Source of the DNA: Nocardia coubleae NBRC 108252
Lineage (GTDB): Bacteria; Actinomycetota; Actinomycetes; Mycobacteriales; Mycobacteriaceae
DNA length: 64,000 nucleotides
Assembly: GCF_001612805.1 (NCBI RefSeq)
Contig: NZ_BDBD01000013.1
Location: 1-64,000, forward strand
Direction: 5' to 3'
Under the pieces are notes generated by a model, which did not search any database, was not told the DNA's origin, and worked only from the letters and a program-made list of their open reading frames with translations. Positions 1 through 12,671 of the stretch are shown piece by piece; position 1 is the stretch's first letter, and every line of letters begins with the position of its first letter. Both the position numbers and the translations under genes were made by a program.

Positions 1-5
1 CCCAG

Positions 6-35
6 TACCTCCGTGGTGCACAAAACACCGAGGTA
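6..35. terminator. possible hairpin at window edge
   Basis: A six-base stem (TACCTC with GAGGTA) is continued, after a small bulge, by GGTG pairing with CACC. It may terminate a gene outside the left edge. There is no clear T-tract. The rest of bases 1-133 holds no gene I can support; a TATAAC hexamer at about 94 could be a promoter for the first gene. Confidence 0.3.
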
Positions 36-133
36 GTTCCGTACAGCTGGGACCGCAACTCCAGCACACCCCGGCGCAGATCACGCAAGCCCCGTATAAC
101 TGACTCCGAACAACGACAAGTAGCGGGGACAGT

Positions 134-544
134 GTGGAGCAGGTGCGGTCGGAGGGGCCTTCGCGCGCGGTGACCGCGCTGATCGCGGGCTGGCTGGGGG
201 TGCTGGTCGGCGTGGCCGGGATCGTCGTCGGGGTGGCGACCGCGGTTCTGCGGACGCTCGGGCGTCAGATCGATCTCGACTATGTGGGCGCGGGGATCGT
301 AGGTGGGCTCGGCGTGGTGTATCTGCTCGGCGCGGTGCTGTTGTTGCGGCGCCGGATGCTCGGCAGGCGAGTGCTGCTCACGATGGCGGCGGTGATGGCG
401 GGGGCGACGGGGCTGGTCGTGGTGCTGAACGGGGCGAGTCACGGCTGGCGGTTCGGGCCGCTGGACTGCTGGCTCGGGCTCAATGTGGTGATCCTGGCGT
501 TCAGCGTGATCGAGCCGACGCGCCGCTGGACCGCGACGCGATAG
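134..544 (+). CDS. small four-helix membrane protein
   Basis: The product is a 136-residue hydrophobic protein starting at GTG. Four membrane segments are visible, at about residues 13-38, 50-72, 80-98 and 110-126. Between helices 2 and 3 is a basic loop with the pattern LLLRRRxxGRxxL. The next two genes carry the same pattern at the same place, so the three are probably tandem paralogues. I do not recognise a named family and infer no function beyond a membrane location. The next gene starts 24 bases downstream and has its own promoter-like hexamer. Confidence 0.6.
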   Translation: MEQVRSEGPSRAVTALIAGWLGVLVGVAGIVVGVATAVLRTLGRQIDLDYVGAGIVGGLGVVYLLGAVLLLRRRMLGRRVLLTMAAVMAGATGLVVVLNGASHGWRFGPLDCWLGLNVVILAFSVIEPTRRWTATR

Positions 545-556
545 CGGCGGACGGGA

Positions 557-562
557 TACGGT
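557..562 (+). promoter_or_regulatory. -10 hexamer TACGGT, leaderless
   Basis: TACGGT lies six bases before the ATG at 569, so transcription should start at or next to the start codon. No Shine-Dalgarno sequence is seen. Confidence 0.45.
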
Positions 563-568
563 CGGACC

Positions 569-1114
569 ATGCTCGAGCAGGAGAAGACAACGACTCTCGG
601 TGACGTGACGGCCGTCGTCGCCGTGACCCTCGGCGCGCTCGCCGCCGTCGCGAATCTGCTCGGCGCGGCGTACGTCCTTCGCACCTTCTTCAGCGACCCG
701 GAGCTGCTCGACGATTCGCTCGTCCTCTTCAGCACCCTCGGCGCGCTGGCCGCCGCGTTCGCCTTCGGCTACGGCGCGCTGCTGCTCGCTCGCCGCGACG
801 ACACCGGCCGCTGGGTGCTGATCGTCGCCGCCGCGGCGCAACTCGGTCTCGGGCTGCTCGCCCTGTTCGCCACGCTCATCGGCTACGACTCGGGGTACGG
901 CATCCACTGGTTCGCCGACCAATCGGTAGTGCGTTCGATCTTCGTCGGTCTCGGTGGGGTGCCGGGCGCGGTGACGGCGATCGTCAACCACAACTGGACC
1001 GCCGCGGGCACCGCGACCGGTCTCGGCGCGATCGTGCTGCTCATGGCGCTCGCGCCGTGGACGGCGGCCTACACACGCGCACGCCCGAAAGATCTTGTCG
1101 GACCGGCCGTATAG
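569..1114 (+). CDS. four-helix membrane protein, paralogue of its neighbours
   Basis: This is a 181-residue integral membrane protein. Helices lie at about residues 11-33, 50-72, 80-103 and 118-165, the last stretch probably being two helices. The loop after helix 2 reads LLLARRDDTGRWVL, matching the basic LLLxRRxxxGRxLL loop of the genes before and after it. The C-terminus (APWTAAYTRARP) resembles the positively charged tails of the other two. The ATG is preceded by a TANNNT hexamer at leaderless spacing and by no ribosome binding site. Function unknown. Confidence 0.65.
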   Translation: MLEQEKTTTLGDVTAVVAVTLGALAAVANLLGAAYVLRTFFSDPELLDDSLVLFSTLGALAAAFAFGYGALLLARRDDTGRWVLIVAAAAQLGLGLLALFATLIGYDSGYGIHWFADQSVVRSIFVGLGGVPGAVTAIVNHNWTAAGTATGLGAIVLLMALAPWTAAYTRARPKDLVGPAV

Positions 1115-5102
<3,988 letters not shown>

Positions 5103-5106
<4 letters not shown>

Positions 5107-5690
5107 ACGCGATCAACTCGGAACTGGAACTCCTCGACGAGGGCTGCGGCGGCGACTGCGCGTGCAGTGGCGAGTACGTGGAGGTGCCCGTCGAGGTCGC
5201 GATCCTCAACGCCGTGCAGGGCACCATCGGCACCAACCCGGCCGTCGTGTCGGCCGCGCGGGCGATGTCGCACTTCGGTGAGCACGCGCTCGGCTGGGTC
5301 GGCATCGCGGCGGCGGGCTGGCTGGTCGACAAGCCGCGCCGCCGTCAGTGGGCGGGCGTGGCCGTCGGCGCGGTCGGCGCGCACGCGGCGTCGATCGTCA
5401 TCAAGCGCATCGTCCGCCGCCCGCGCCCGAACGATCCGTCGGTGCAGGTCAACGTGTCGACGCCGAGCAAGCTGAGCTTCCCGTCCTCGCACGCCACCTC
5501 CACAACGGCGGCGGCGGTGTTGCTCGGCAGGCTCACCGGGCTACCCTTGCCTGCGGTGCTCGTGCCACCGATGCTGTTGTCCCGGGTCGTGCTCGGGGTG
5601 CATTACCCTTCCGATGTGCTCGCCGGTTCCGCACTGGGGGCCGCGTCGGCCGCCGCCGTGCTCGCCGCCGAAAAGAGACGCCGCCCGTGA
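5103..5690 (+). CDS. PAP2-family DPPR phosphatase
   Basis: This 195-residue membrane phosphatase is the positional and sequence equivalent of mycobacterial Rv3807c, proposed to dephosphorylate decaprenylphosphoryl-5-phosphoribose. PAP2 motifs are present in order: KRIVRRPRPN (K-x6-RP), PSSHAT (P-S-G/S-H) and SRVVLGVHYPSDVLAG (S-R-x5-H-x3-D). Hydrophobic helices surround them. The GTG start overlaps the glfT2 stop (GTGA), and its end overlaps the next GTG by the same arrangement, so the gene sits inside a translationally coupled operon. The role in the arabinose-donor pathway is inferred from the neighbour UbiA. Confidence 0.85.
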
Positions 5691-6649
5691 CCGCTACCGA
5701 AAGAACTCTGGCTGAGATGAGCGAAGAACCGTCCGCCGCCGTCCTGGATGAGGCTGCTGTGAAGGGCCCGCCGAAGACCCTGGCCGGCGGGCTCGTCAAG
5801 GCCGTTCGCCCACGTCAGTGGGTCAAGAACGTGCTCGTGCTCGCCGCGCCGCTTGCCGCGGGCCCCGAAGCCGTCAGCGACCTGGGGATCCTCGCGCACG
5901 TCGCGATCGCGTTCGTCGTGTTCTGCATGGCCGCCTCGGGCATCTACCTGGTCAACGACTCCCTCGATGTCGAGGCCGACCGCGCCCACCCGACGAAGCG
6001 GTTCCGGCCGATCGCGGCGGGCGTCGTTCCTGTCAACCTGGCTTACGCGCTGGCCGCGGTGCTGCTGGTCGGTTCGATCGCCGGTTCGTTCCTCGCGTCG
6101 TGGCATCTCGCCGTGGTGATGGCCGTGTACATCGGCATTCAGCTGGCGTACTGCCTCGGGCTCAAGCACCAGGCCGTGCTCGACATCTGCATCGTCTCCT
6201 CGGGCTTCCTGCTGCGCGCCATCGCCGGTGGCGCGGCCGCGGATATCGAACTGTCGCAATGGTTCCTGCTGATCATGGCGTTCGGTTCGCTGTTCATGGC
6301 GGCGGGCAAGCGCTACGCCGAACTGCAGATCGCGCTCGACACGGGCGCCAAGATCCGCAAGTCGCTGCAGTACTACACCCCCACCTACCTGCGCTTCGTC
6401 TGGACGCTCGCGGCCACCGCGCTCGTGGTGTTCTACGGACTGTGGGCGTTCCAGCAGGGTGAGGCCCGGGACACCCAGTGGTACGCGATCTCGATGGTGC
6501 CGTTTACCATCGCAGTCCTGCGTTACGCGGTCGACGTCGATGGTGGCGAGGCCGGTGAACCCGAAGAGATCGCGCTGGGGGACCGCATCCTGCAGTTCCT
6601 CGCTATTGCCTGGATCGGAGCGGTAGGTGTCGCTGTCTATCTCACCTGA
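5687..6649 (+). CDS. ubiA: decaprenyl-phosphate phosphoribosyltransferase (DPPR synthase)
   Basis: This UbiA-superfamily prenyltransferase moves phosphoribose from PRPP to decaprenyl phosphate, the committed step towards decaprenyl-phosphoryl-arabinose. The 320-residue protein has a short soluble N-terminus and about nine helices. The two Asp-rich motifs are visible: NDSLDVEADRAHPTKRFRP (the N/DxxDxxxD site) and a second region around YAELQIALDTGAKIRKSL, after the KRY motif. The start is the GTG at 5687 overlapping the phosphatase stop. It corresponds to Rv3806c. The downstream aftB begins 23 bases before its end. Confidence 0.92.
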   Translation: MTATERTLAEMSEEPSAAVLDEAAVKGPPKTLAGGLVKAVRPRQWVKNVLVLAAPLAAGPEAVSDLGILAHVAIAFVVFCMAASGIYLVNDSLDVEADRAHPTKRFRPIAAGVVPVNLAYALAAVLLVGSIAGSFLASWHLAVVMAVYIGIQLAYCLGLKHQAVLDICIVSSGFLLRAIAGGAAADIELSQWFLLIMAFGSLFMAAGKRYAELQIALDTGAKIRKSLQYYTPTYLRFVWTLAATALVVFYGLWAFQQGEARDTQWYAISMVPFTIAVLRYAVDVDGGEAGEPEEIALGDRILQFLAIAWIGAVGVAVYLT

Positions 6650-8555
6650 CGAGATCGTGGTAGCGGAGCGGGAATCATCTGAAGACGAACGGCTGGGCAG
6701 CGCCGAACAGGCGCGCCCGGCCGCGCGTTTCGCAGCCGCGTCCCGGGCCACATTCGTCGGTGGGGTCGTGCTCACCGCCGCTCTGTTCGCGATCGGTGCC
6801 TGGCAGCGGCGCTGGATCGCCGACGACGGGCTGATCGTCCTTCGCACAGTGCGCAACCTGCTCGCGGGCAACGGCCCGGTCTTCAACATGGACGAGCGGG
6901 TCGAAACCAATACCAGCACCGCCTGGACCTACATCGTCTGGTTCTTCAGCTGGGTCACCCAGGCCAGGCTCGAATACGTGGTGCTCGGTGTCGCCCTCGT
7001 CGTCTCGGTTCTCGCGATGGTGTTCGCCATGCTGGGCACCGCGCGGCTGTGGGGCGGAAGCACCGGTCAGCTGCTGATCCCGGCGGGTGTGCTCGTCTAC
7101 ATCGCGCTGCCGCCCGCCCGCGACTACGCCACCTCCGGGCTGGAGAGCGGGCTGGTGATCTGCTGGGTCGGGCTGCTGTGGTGGCTGATGATCCGGTGGA
7201 GCCAAGCCGCCGTCGTGCGCGTTCCCGGCCTCCTCGGGCTGGTGTTCCTGGCCGGTCTCGCACCGCTTGTCCGGCCCGAGGCCACCCTGATCGGGGTGCT
7301 CGCGCTCGGCATGATCTTCCTCGCGCCGATGCCGCAGTTCCGGTTCGGACCCGTGGTGCTGCGCGCGCTGATCGTTCTCGTCGCCGGGCTGGTCCCGGTC
7401 GCCTACCAGATCTGGCGCATGGGCTACTACGGCCTGCCCTATCCCAATACCGCCGTCGCCAAGGACGCGGGCGGCGCCAAGTGGGGGCAGGGCCTGAAGT
7501 ACCTGGCCGATCTGGTCGGGCCCTACTACCTGTGGATCCCGCTGCTGGTGCTGCTGGTCGCGGGCGTGCTCGCCGCCATGGCGCACGGGTTCCGGGTGAA
7601 GCCCACCTGGTCGATCGCCGCGATTCGCTCGTGGTTCCGTTCGCCGAGCGCGGTCGTGGTGATGGTGCTGCTCAGCGGCGTGCTGCTCACCGTGTACGCG
7701 GTGCGCGTGGGCGGTGACTTCATGCACGGCCGGATGCTGCTCACCCAGCTGTTCCTGCTGCTGCTCCCGGTGGCCGTCGTCCCCATCCCGGTGCGCGCGT
7801 TCGCGGCACGGGACTGGTCGTTCGCGGTGCTGCTCGTCGCGCTGCTCGGCACGGCGGGCTGGTCGCTGTACGCGGCGAGCACCACCGCCATCACCACGGG
7901 AACCAAGATCAGCGCCTCGGGCATCGTCGACGAGCGCGTGTACTACGTGCTCAATACCGGTCACGATCATCCGATCCGCGCCGAGGACTACCTCGACTAC
8001 CCGCGCATGCGGGCGATGGTGAACGACATCGCGAACAACCCCAACGGCGGCCTGCTGCTGAATTCGCCGTCGTTCACCTTCTGGTACCTCGACCCGCCGC
8101 CGCAGCCCATTCCCGAGGGCGGCGCCGGGCACACCGTGTACTTCCTCAACCTCGGCATGACCAGCATGAACGTGCCGCTGAGCGTGCGTGTGATCGACCC
8201 GATGGGCCTGGCCTACCCGCTGGCCGCGCACTCGGACCGGCTCGTCGACGGCCGCATCGGCCACGACAAGAGCCTGTACCCCGACTGGGTGGTCGTCGAT
8301 TCGGGCATGGTCGACATCCATCCGTGGATGCCGTGGTTCATGGACGAGAAGTGGGTGACCCAGGCACGCACCGCCATGTCGTGCCCCGAAACGCAGGCCC
8401 TGATGATCTCCGTGCGCGACCCGCTCACCTTCGATCGGTTCAAGCACAACCTCCGCAATGCGATGACCTTCGCGAAGTACCGCATCGACCGCGTCCCGAA
8501 GTACGAGATCCAGCGGTGTGGGTTGGTCAACCCCTACCCCGAGCCACAGCGCTGA
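6627..8555 (+). CDS. aftB: arabinofuranosyltransferase AftB
   Basis: AftB adds the terminal beta(1-2) arabinofuranose to arabinan outside the membrane, using decaprenyl-phosphoryl-arabinose. The 642-residue product has the GT-C layout: about ten membrane helices in the first 430 residues and a C-terminal extracytoplasmic domain. The catalytic acidic pair lies in the first outside loop (WIADDGLIVLRT, Asp66 and Asp67). The terminal mannose-like loop NMDERVETNTSTAWTY typical of Rv3805c follows. It overlaps ubiA by 23 bases. The arabinan ends it makes are where the antigen 85 enzymes encoded next attach mycolates. Confidence 0.9.
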   Translation: MSLSISPDEIVVAERESSEDERLGSAEQARPAARFAAASRATFVGGVVLTAALFAIGAWQRRWIADDGLIVLRTVRNLLAGNGPVFNMDERVETNTSTAWTYIVWFFSWVTQARLEYVVLGVALVVSVLAMVFAMLGTARLWGGSTGQLLIPAGVLVYIALPPARDYATSGLESGLVICWVGLLWWLMIRWSQAAVVRVPGLLGLVFLAGLAPLVRPEATLIGVLALGMIFLAPMPQFRFGPVVLRALIVLVAGLVPVAYQIWRMGYYGLPYPNTAVAKDAGGAKWGQGLKYLADLVGPYYLWIPLLVLLVAGVLAAMAHGFRVKPTWSIAAIRSWFRSPSAVVVMVLLSGVLLTVYAVRVGGDFMHGRMLLTQLFLLLLPVAVVPIPVRAFAARDWSFAVLLVALLGTAGWSLYAASTTAITTGTKISASGIVDERVYYVLNTGHDHPIRAEDYLDYPRMRAMVNDIANNPNGGLLLNSPSFTFWYLDPPPQPIPEGGAGHTVYFLNLGMTSMNVPLSVRVIDPMGLAYPLAAHSDRLVDGRIGHDKSLYPDWVVVDSGMVDIHPWMPWFMDEKWVTQARTAMSCPETQALMISVRDPLTFDRFKHNLRNAMTFAKYRIDRVPKYEIQRCGLVNPYPEPQR

Positions 8556-8604
8556 ATCGATCACATAATTACTTTTTGGTAACGCCAGGCTATCGATGTA
8601 GCGA

Positions 8605-8610
8605 TAGGGT
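8605..8610 (+). promoter_or_regulatory. possible -10 hexamer TAGGGT
   Basis: TAGGGT lies about 100 bases before the first antigen 85 gene, in the 157-base gap after aftB. It would give a conventional leader with the ribosome binding site GAGGAAAG near 8691. Confidence 0.35.
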
Positions 8611-8712
8611 CAACGAGGAACTTCCGTCGGCGCACTGGTGTGCCGGATGTCAGTCGGCGGTCATTGCAACCGCGGTTCCGCGCGAACCGCACGAGGAAAG
8701 GCCCAACACAGA

Positions 8713-9783
8713 ATGCGTGGCGGACGTCTGAGAACCAGGGGAGCCGGCTGGCTCAAGCGGTCGGTGCTGGTTTCGTTGGCGATCGTGCTGCCGCTCGGGG
8801 CGTCGGTGGCAGGTCCCACCGGCACCGCGACGGCGGCATTCGATCCCAGTGGTTTCGATTTCTGGGTCGACTCCGAAATGGGCCCGATCAAGTCGCGGAT
8901 CTTCCGCGCCGCGGACGGCAACACCGGCCGCGTGGTCTACGCGCTCGACGGTATGCGTGCCCGCGACGACCTCAACGGCTGGGAAATCGACACCAATGTC
9001 GCCCGCGCGCTGACCGCGGCCAACATCAACGTCGTGATGCCCGTCGGCGGCCAGTCCAGCTTCTACGCCGACTGGAACGCGCCGAGCAACTTCTTCGGCC
9101 TCGATGCCGGTTCGGGCGGTAGCTCCACCGGTTCGGCGGCCACCGGCTCGTCGATGACCGGTTCGTCGATCGCCCCGGCCCAGGTGGCGGGCAAGAAGAA
9201 CACCTACAAGTGGGAAACCTTCCTGACCACTCACCTGCGCAACGCGCTGTCGAGCAGGCTCGGTTTCAACCCGAACAACAACGGCGTCTTCGGCCTGTCG
9301 ATGGGTGGCTCGGCCGCCCTGACCCTGGCCGCCTACCACCCCGACCAGTTCAGCTACGCCGGTTCGTTCTCCGGTTACCTGAACATCTCCGCGCCGGGCA
9401 TGCGTGAGGCGATGCGCACCGCCATGATCTCCGCGGGCGCCTTCAACATCGACGCGATGGCGCCGCCGTGGGGCCCGCAGTGGCTGCGGATGGACCCGTT
9501 CGTCTTCGCCCCGCGCCTGGTCGCCAACGGCACCCGCGTCTGGGTCTCGGCCGCCAGCGGTATCCCCGGTGCCGGCGATGTGTCCAACCCGATGGAAATC
9601 GTGCAGGGCGTTCCGCTGGAACTGCTCGCGATGGTCAACAGCCGGGCCTTCCAGGTCCGCATGGCCACCCTCGGCGGCGGCAACGCCACCTTCGACTTCC
9701 CGATCACCGGCGTGCACAACTGGCGCAACTGGGAAGCGGAAGTCCACCGCATGATCCCCGACCTTTCGGCCAATATCGGCTGA
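8713..9783 (+). CDS. antigen 85-family mycolyltransferase (copy 1)
   Basis: This secreted esterase-fold enzyme is expected to transfer mycolate between trehalose monomycolate and arabinan or a second trehalose. The 356-residue precursor has a twin-charged signal peptide ending near ATATAA. Family motifs are LDGMRARDDLNGWEID (oxyanion region), MPVGGQSSFYADW, and the nucleophile elbow GLSMGGSAAL with Ser196. The acid is probably the Glu in PLELLAMV, and the base His335 sits in GVHNW rather than the usual GTHSW. A Gly/Ser/Thr-rich insertion occurs at about residues 130-155. The ATG follows GAGGAAAG. A strong terminator follows the gene. Confidence 0.88.
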   Translation: MRGGRLRTRGAGWLKRSVLVSLAIVLPLGASVAGPTGTATAAFDPSGFDFWVDSEMGPIKSRIFRAADGNTGRVVYALDGMRARDDLNGWEIDTNVARALTAANINVVMPVGGQSSFYADWNAPSNFFGLDAGSGGSSTGSAATGSSMTGSSIAPAQVAGKKNTYKWETFLTTHLRNALSSRLGFNPNNNGVFGLSMGGSAALTLAAYHPDQFSYAGSFSGYLNISAPGMREAMRTAMISAGAFNIDAMAPPWGPQWLRMDPFVFAPRLVANGTRVWVSAASGIPGAGDVSNPMEIVQGVPLELLAMVNSRAFQVRMATLGGGNATFDFPITGVHNWRNWEAEVHRMIPDLSANIG

Positions 9784-9801
9784 GTCGGCTGGTTTCACGC
9801 G

Positions 9802-9836
9802 AAACCGCCCGGGTGCATTCGCACCCGGGCGGTTTT
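9802..9836 (+). terminator. rho-independent terminator
   Basis: A perfect 12-base GC stem (CCGCCCGGGTGC with its complement at 9821-9832) and a four-base loop are followed by TTTT. It ends transcription of the first mycolyltransferase. Confidence 0.85.
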
Positions 9837-10084
9837 GTGCTTTCGCGTCACGATCCGAGACAAAGACGGTGACGAATCATGTGCGACAGATCACCCAGAG
9901 TTGTGTTGCGGGTCACTTTCCAGCAACATGTAAGCGTTCGTGAAGCGTTTGATACTCAGTGAGCATGCGTCGAGGTTGAATCGTCCGTTTTGCCCTGGTT
10001 CGATCACATTTCGGCGCCCGATGAGGAATCCGACTGCGTAGCTCGGGGTTTGCGCTATCGGTCTGCCGAGAAAGGTCTAGTCGA
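9837..10084. other. intergenic region between mycolyltransferase genes 1 and 2
   Basis: About 250 bases without a credible gene, more AT-rich than the flanks. It should hold the promoter of the second mycolyltransferase; a TATCGG-like hexamer near 10052 and a GAGAAAGG ribosome binding site at about 10068 are the only recognisable elements. Confidence 0.4.
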
Positions 10085-11143
10085 ATGCGAACACTGCGCC
10101 GCGAGCGTGGACCCGTGAAGACCGCAACCCGCGGATCGTGGGTGCGGCGATGGGCCGCGGGCGTATCCATGGCTCTGCTCGTCCCGCTCGCCACGGCCGT
10201 CGGCGGCACCGCCGCGCCGGCCGCCGCGGGCTTCAACCCGGCCGCGTTCGACTTCTGGGTCGATTCCGGCATGGGCCCGGTGAAGACGCGCATTCTGCGC
10301 GCGGCCAACGGCAACACCAATCGAGTGGTCTATGTCCTCGACGGTATGCGCGCCCCCGAGCATCTCAACGGCTGGGAAATCGAGACCGATATCCCCAACG
10401 CGCTCGCGCGGGCCGATATCAACGTGGTGATGCCGGTCGGTGGAATGTCGAGTTTCTACGCCGACTGGAATTCCCCGAGCAGCTTCTTCGGTGTGCCCGG
10501 CACCGGCCCCGCCACCGGTTCCGGCGGGATCGACGCGTTCGCAGGCGGACCGGGCAAGAGCTACCGGTACCAGTGGGAAACCTTCCTCACCAGGGAACTG
10601 CCCAACGCGCTCGGCGACCGGCTCGGCTTCAGCCGCACCCGCAACGGCGTGTTCGGCCTGTCGATGGGCGGTTCGGCGGCGCTCACTCTCGCCGCCTACC
10701 ACCCCGACCAGTTCTCCTTCGCGGGCGCCTACTCGGGTTACCTGAACATCTCCGCGCCCGGTATGCGTGAGGCCATCCGCCTCGGCATGATCGACGCGGG
10801 CGGCTACAACGTGGACTCCATGGCCCCGCCGTGGGGCCCACAGTGGCTGCGGATGGACCCGTTCGTGTTCGCCCCCAACCTGGTCCGCAACAACACCCGC
10901 CTGTGGATAGCGGCGGGCTCAGGCTTGCCGACCAGTTCCGACGGACCGAACATCAACACCGTCAACGGAATGGCGCTGGAAGCGCTGGCACTGGCGAACA
11001 CTCGCGCCTTCGAAGTCCGCATGGCCACCCTCGGCGCACGCAACGTCACCTACTCGTTCCCGCCCTTCGGCATCCACGCCTGGAACACCTGGAACGACGA
11101 GGCCCTGCGCATGATCCCGGACCTGTCGAACAATATCGGCTGA
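10085..11143 (+). CDS. antigen 85-family mycolyltransferase (copy 2)
   Basis: The 352-residue secreted product is the closest relative of copy 1: nearly identical stretches include YLNISAPGMREA and MAPPWGPQWLRMDPFVFAP. The signal peptide ends near TAAPAAA. The nucleophile is Ser193 in GLSMGGSAAL, the Glu is probably in MALEALALA, and the base is His331 in GIHAW, again departing from GTHSW. The loop after MPVGGMSSFYADW (Gln replaced by Met) carries a short Gly-rich insert. It probably arose with copy 1 by local duplication. It is monocistronic, with its own promoter region and a hairpin terminator. Confidence 0.88.
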   Translation: MRTLRRERGPVKTATRGSWVRRWAAGVSMALLVPLATAVGGTAAPAAAGFNPAAFDFWVDSGMGPVKTRILRAANGNTNRVVYVLDGMRAPEHLNGWEIETDIPNALARADINVVMPVGGMSSFYADWNSPSSFFGVPGTGPATGSGGIDAFAGGPGKSYRYQWETFLTRELPNALGDRLGFSRTRNGVFGLSMGGSAALTLAAYHPDQFSFAGAYSGYLNISAPGMREAIRLGMIDAGGYNVDSMAPPWGPQWLRMDPFVFAPNLVRNNTRLWIAAGSGLPTSSDGPNINTVNGMALEALALANTRAFEVRMATLGARNVTYSFPPFGIHAWNTWNDEALRMIPDLSNNIG

Positions 11144-11152
11144 CAAAACATG

Positions 11153-11181
11153 AACCGGCGCCGAATATTTCGGCGCCGGTT
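11153..11181 (+). terminator. hairpin terminator after mycolyltransferase 2
   Basis: A 13-base inverted repeat (AACCGGCGCCGAA and its complement) has a three-base loop and begins ten bases after the stop. The tail is TCGTGT, so the T-tract is weak. Confidence 0.7.
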
Positions 11182-11200
11182 TCGTGTGTCCGGACAACAA

Positions 11201-11295
11201 CGGGTTTTCGGCGCCTCGCACCCGAAGGGCGAGATGTAACGCCGCAGGCGCAGTATCGCCCTTCGGGTGCGAGGCCCTCAGGGCCGAAAACCCCG
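11201..11295. repeat. long extragenic palindrome
   Basis: Perfect 20-base arms (11213-11232 and 11256-11275, core CGCACCCGAAGGGCG) flank a 23-base spacer that itself contains CGCC-GCA-GGCG. Outer arms of about ten bases (GGGTTTTCGG with CCGAAAACCC) extend the structure. It is separate from the terminator at 11153-11181 and looks like a repetitive extragenic palindrome, although only one copy occurs in this window. Confidence 0.65.
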
Positions 11296-11474
11296 CGGCG
11301 CCAGCCGCCAATGTCACTGCCCTTGCAAGTAATTCGCCAGTCGAATATCCTCCAGCGAGCGTAAGTGTGACCAGATCGTTGTTTCATCTCTTCTGACGAC
11401 CGGAGTGTCGGGATCCGGTTGTCGGCACCGACGTGTCTGGCATGCCATAACAGCAGAAAGAGAGCGGAATTCAC

Positions 11475-12512
11475 ATGCGTTTCGGCAAGGCCGTCGCGCC
11501 GAAGGGTGACCAGCCGGGTACCTCCCGGGGCACAGCACCTCGTGGTTGGCGTAATCGAATTCTAGCTGTCGGCGCAGCAGCCCTCGTGCTGCCGATCGCC
11601 GCGGGTGCGGCGGCCCCGACTGCGTTCGCCGCGCCGGTTCCGGGTGTCGCACTGCGTGCGCCCGCGGGTGGCTACGAAGAACTGATGGTCCCGTCGAAGA
11701 TGGGTCCGGTGAAGGTCCAGGTCCAGTGGGCCCGCAATGGCGGCAATGCCGCGTTGTACCTGCTCGACGGTCTGCGCGCCCGCGACGACCGCAACGCCTG
11801 GTCCTTCGAGACCAACGCGATGCAGCAGTTCGCCAACGACAACGTCACCCTGGTGATGCCGGTCGGTGGCCAGTCCAGCTGGTACGCCGACTGGACCGCC
11901 GCGTCCAACACCAACGGTCAGAAGACCACCTACAAGTGGGAAACCTTCCTCACCGAAGAGCTCCCCGCCTTCCTCGAGGGCTACGGCGTTTCCCGCCACA
12001 ACAACGCGGTGCTCGGCCTGTCGATGTCGGGTCCGGCCGCGCTGCGGCTGGCCGCCCTGCACCGCGACCAGTTCAAGCACGCTTCCTCGCTGTCGGGCCC
12101 GCTGAACTGGGGTGCCCCCGGCATGCGTGAGGCCATCCGCGTGATGATGCTCGACGCGGGCCGCTTCAATGTCGACTCCATGGCCGCTCCGTGGAGCCCG
12201 GCGTGGCTGCGGATGGACCCGATGGTGTTCGCGCCGGAGCTGCGTGGTCTGCCGATGTTCATCTCCTCGGCCAACGGCCTGCCCGGTCAGCACGATCGTC
12301 CGGCCGGTCTGGGCGGGGTGTACAACACCGCCAACGCGATGGGCATCGAGGCCATCTCGTTCGTGAGCACCCTGGCGTTCCAGCGTCGTCTGGCCAGCCT
12401 CGGCATCCCGGCCACCTTCGACTTCCCGGCCACCGGTACCCACTCGTGGAAGTACTGGGAAGACCAGCTGTGGAAGGCTCGCCCGCAGATCCTCGGCGCG
12501 CTCGGTGCCTGA
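11475..12512 (+). CDS. antigen 85-family mycolyltransferase (copy 3, canonical)
   Basis: Of the four copies this 345-residue product has the most standard catalytic features. The signal peptide ends around TAFAAPV. The conserved LLDGLRARDDRNAWSFET and MPVGGQSSWYADW segments are present. The nucleophile elbow is GLSMSGPAAL (Ser183), the acid is the Glu in GIEAISFV, and His323 lies in the standard GTHSWKYWEDQL. No Gly-rich insertion is present between the oxyanion loop and KWETFL. An AGAAAGAGAG ribosome binding site precedes the ATG. Expected role: mycolylation of arabinan or trehalose outside the membrane. Confidence 0.9.
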   Translation: MRFGKAVAPKGDQPGTSRGTAPRGWRNRILAVGAAALVLPIAAGAAAPTAFAAPVPGVALRAPAGGYEELMVPSKMGPVKVQVQWARNGGNAALYLLDGLRARDDRNAWSFETNAMQQFANDNVTLVMPVGGQSSWYADWTAASNTNGQKTTYKWETFLTEELPAFLEGYGVSRHNNAVLGLSMSGPAALRLAALHRDQFKHASSLSGPLNWGAPGMREAIRVMMLDAGRFNVDSMAAPWSPAWLRMDPMVFAPELRGLPMFISSANGLPGQHDRPAGLGGVYNTANAMGIEAISFVSTLAFQRRLASLGIPATFDFPATGTHSWKYWEDQLWKARPQILGALGA

Positions 12513-12520
12513 GTAGTTTC

Positions 12521-12581
12521 CGCACAGCAACGCTGAGAAGACCGGCTCACCCGCAGGGTGGGCCGGTCTTTTTGCTGTGCG
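12521..12581 (+). terminator. nested rho-independent terminator
   Basis: The inner stem (AAGACCGGC at 12538-12546 with GCCGGTCTT at 12562-12570) runs into TTT. An outer ten-base stem (CGCACAGCAA with TTGCTGTGCG) encloses it, giving a long hairpin nine bases after the stop. Confidence 0.85.
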
Positions 12582-12671
12582 GGCGCTTCGCGTGTCTTCC
12601 CCGGTTATCGGCCGGTACTGCGGTACAACGTGACGGAGGCTGTGTCCCAGGGTGGGGATAGGAGGTCGCGC

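Noticed and set aside
9100..9185. A repeat-like tract with GGTTCG/ACCGGTTC in the first mycolyltransferase, considered as a CRISPR or tandem array
   Set aside because: It is a low-complexity Gly/Ser/Thr coding insert with irregular spacing inside an intact frame.
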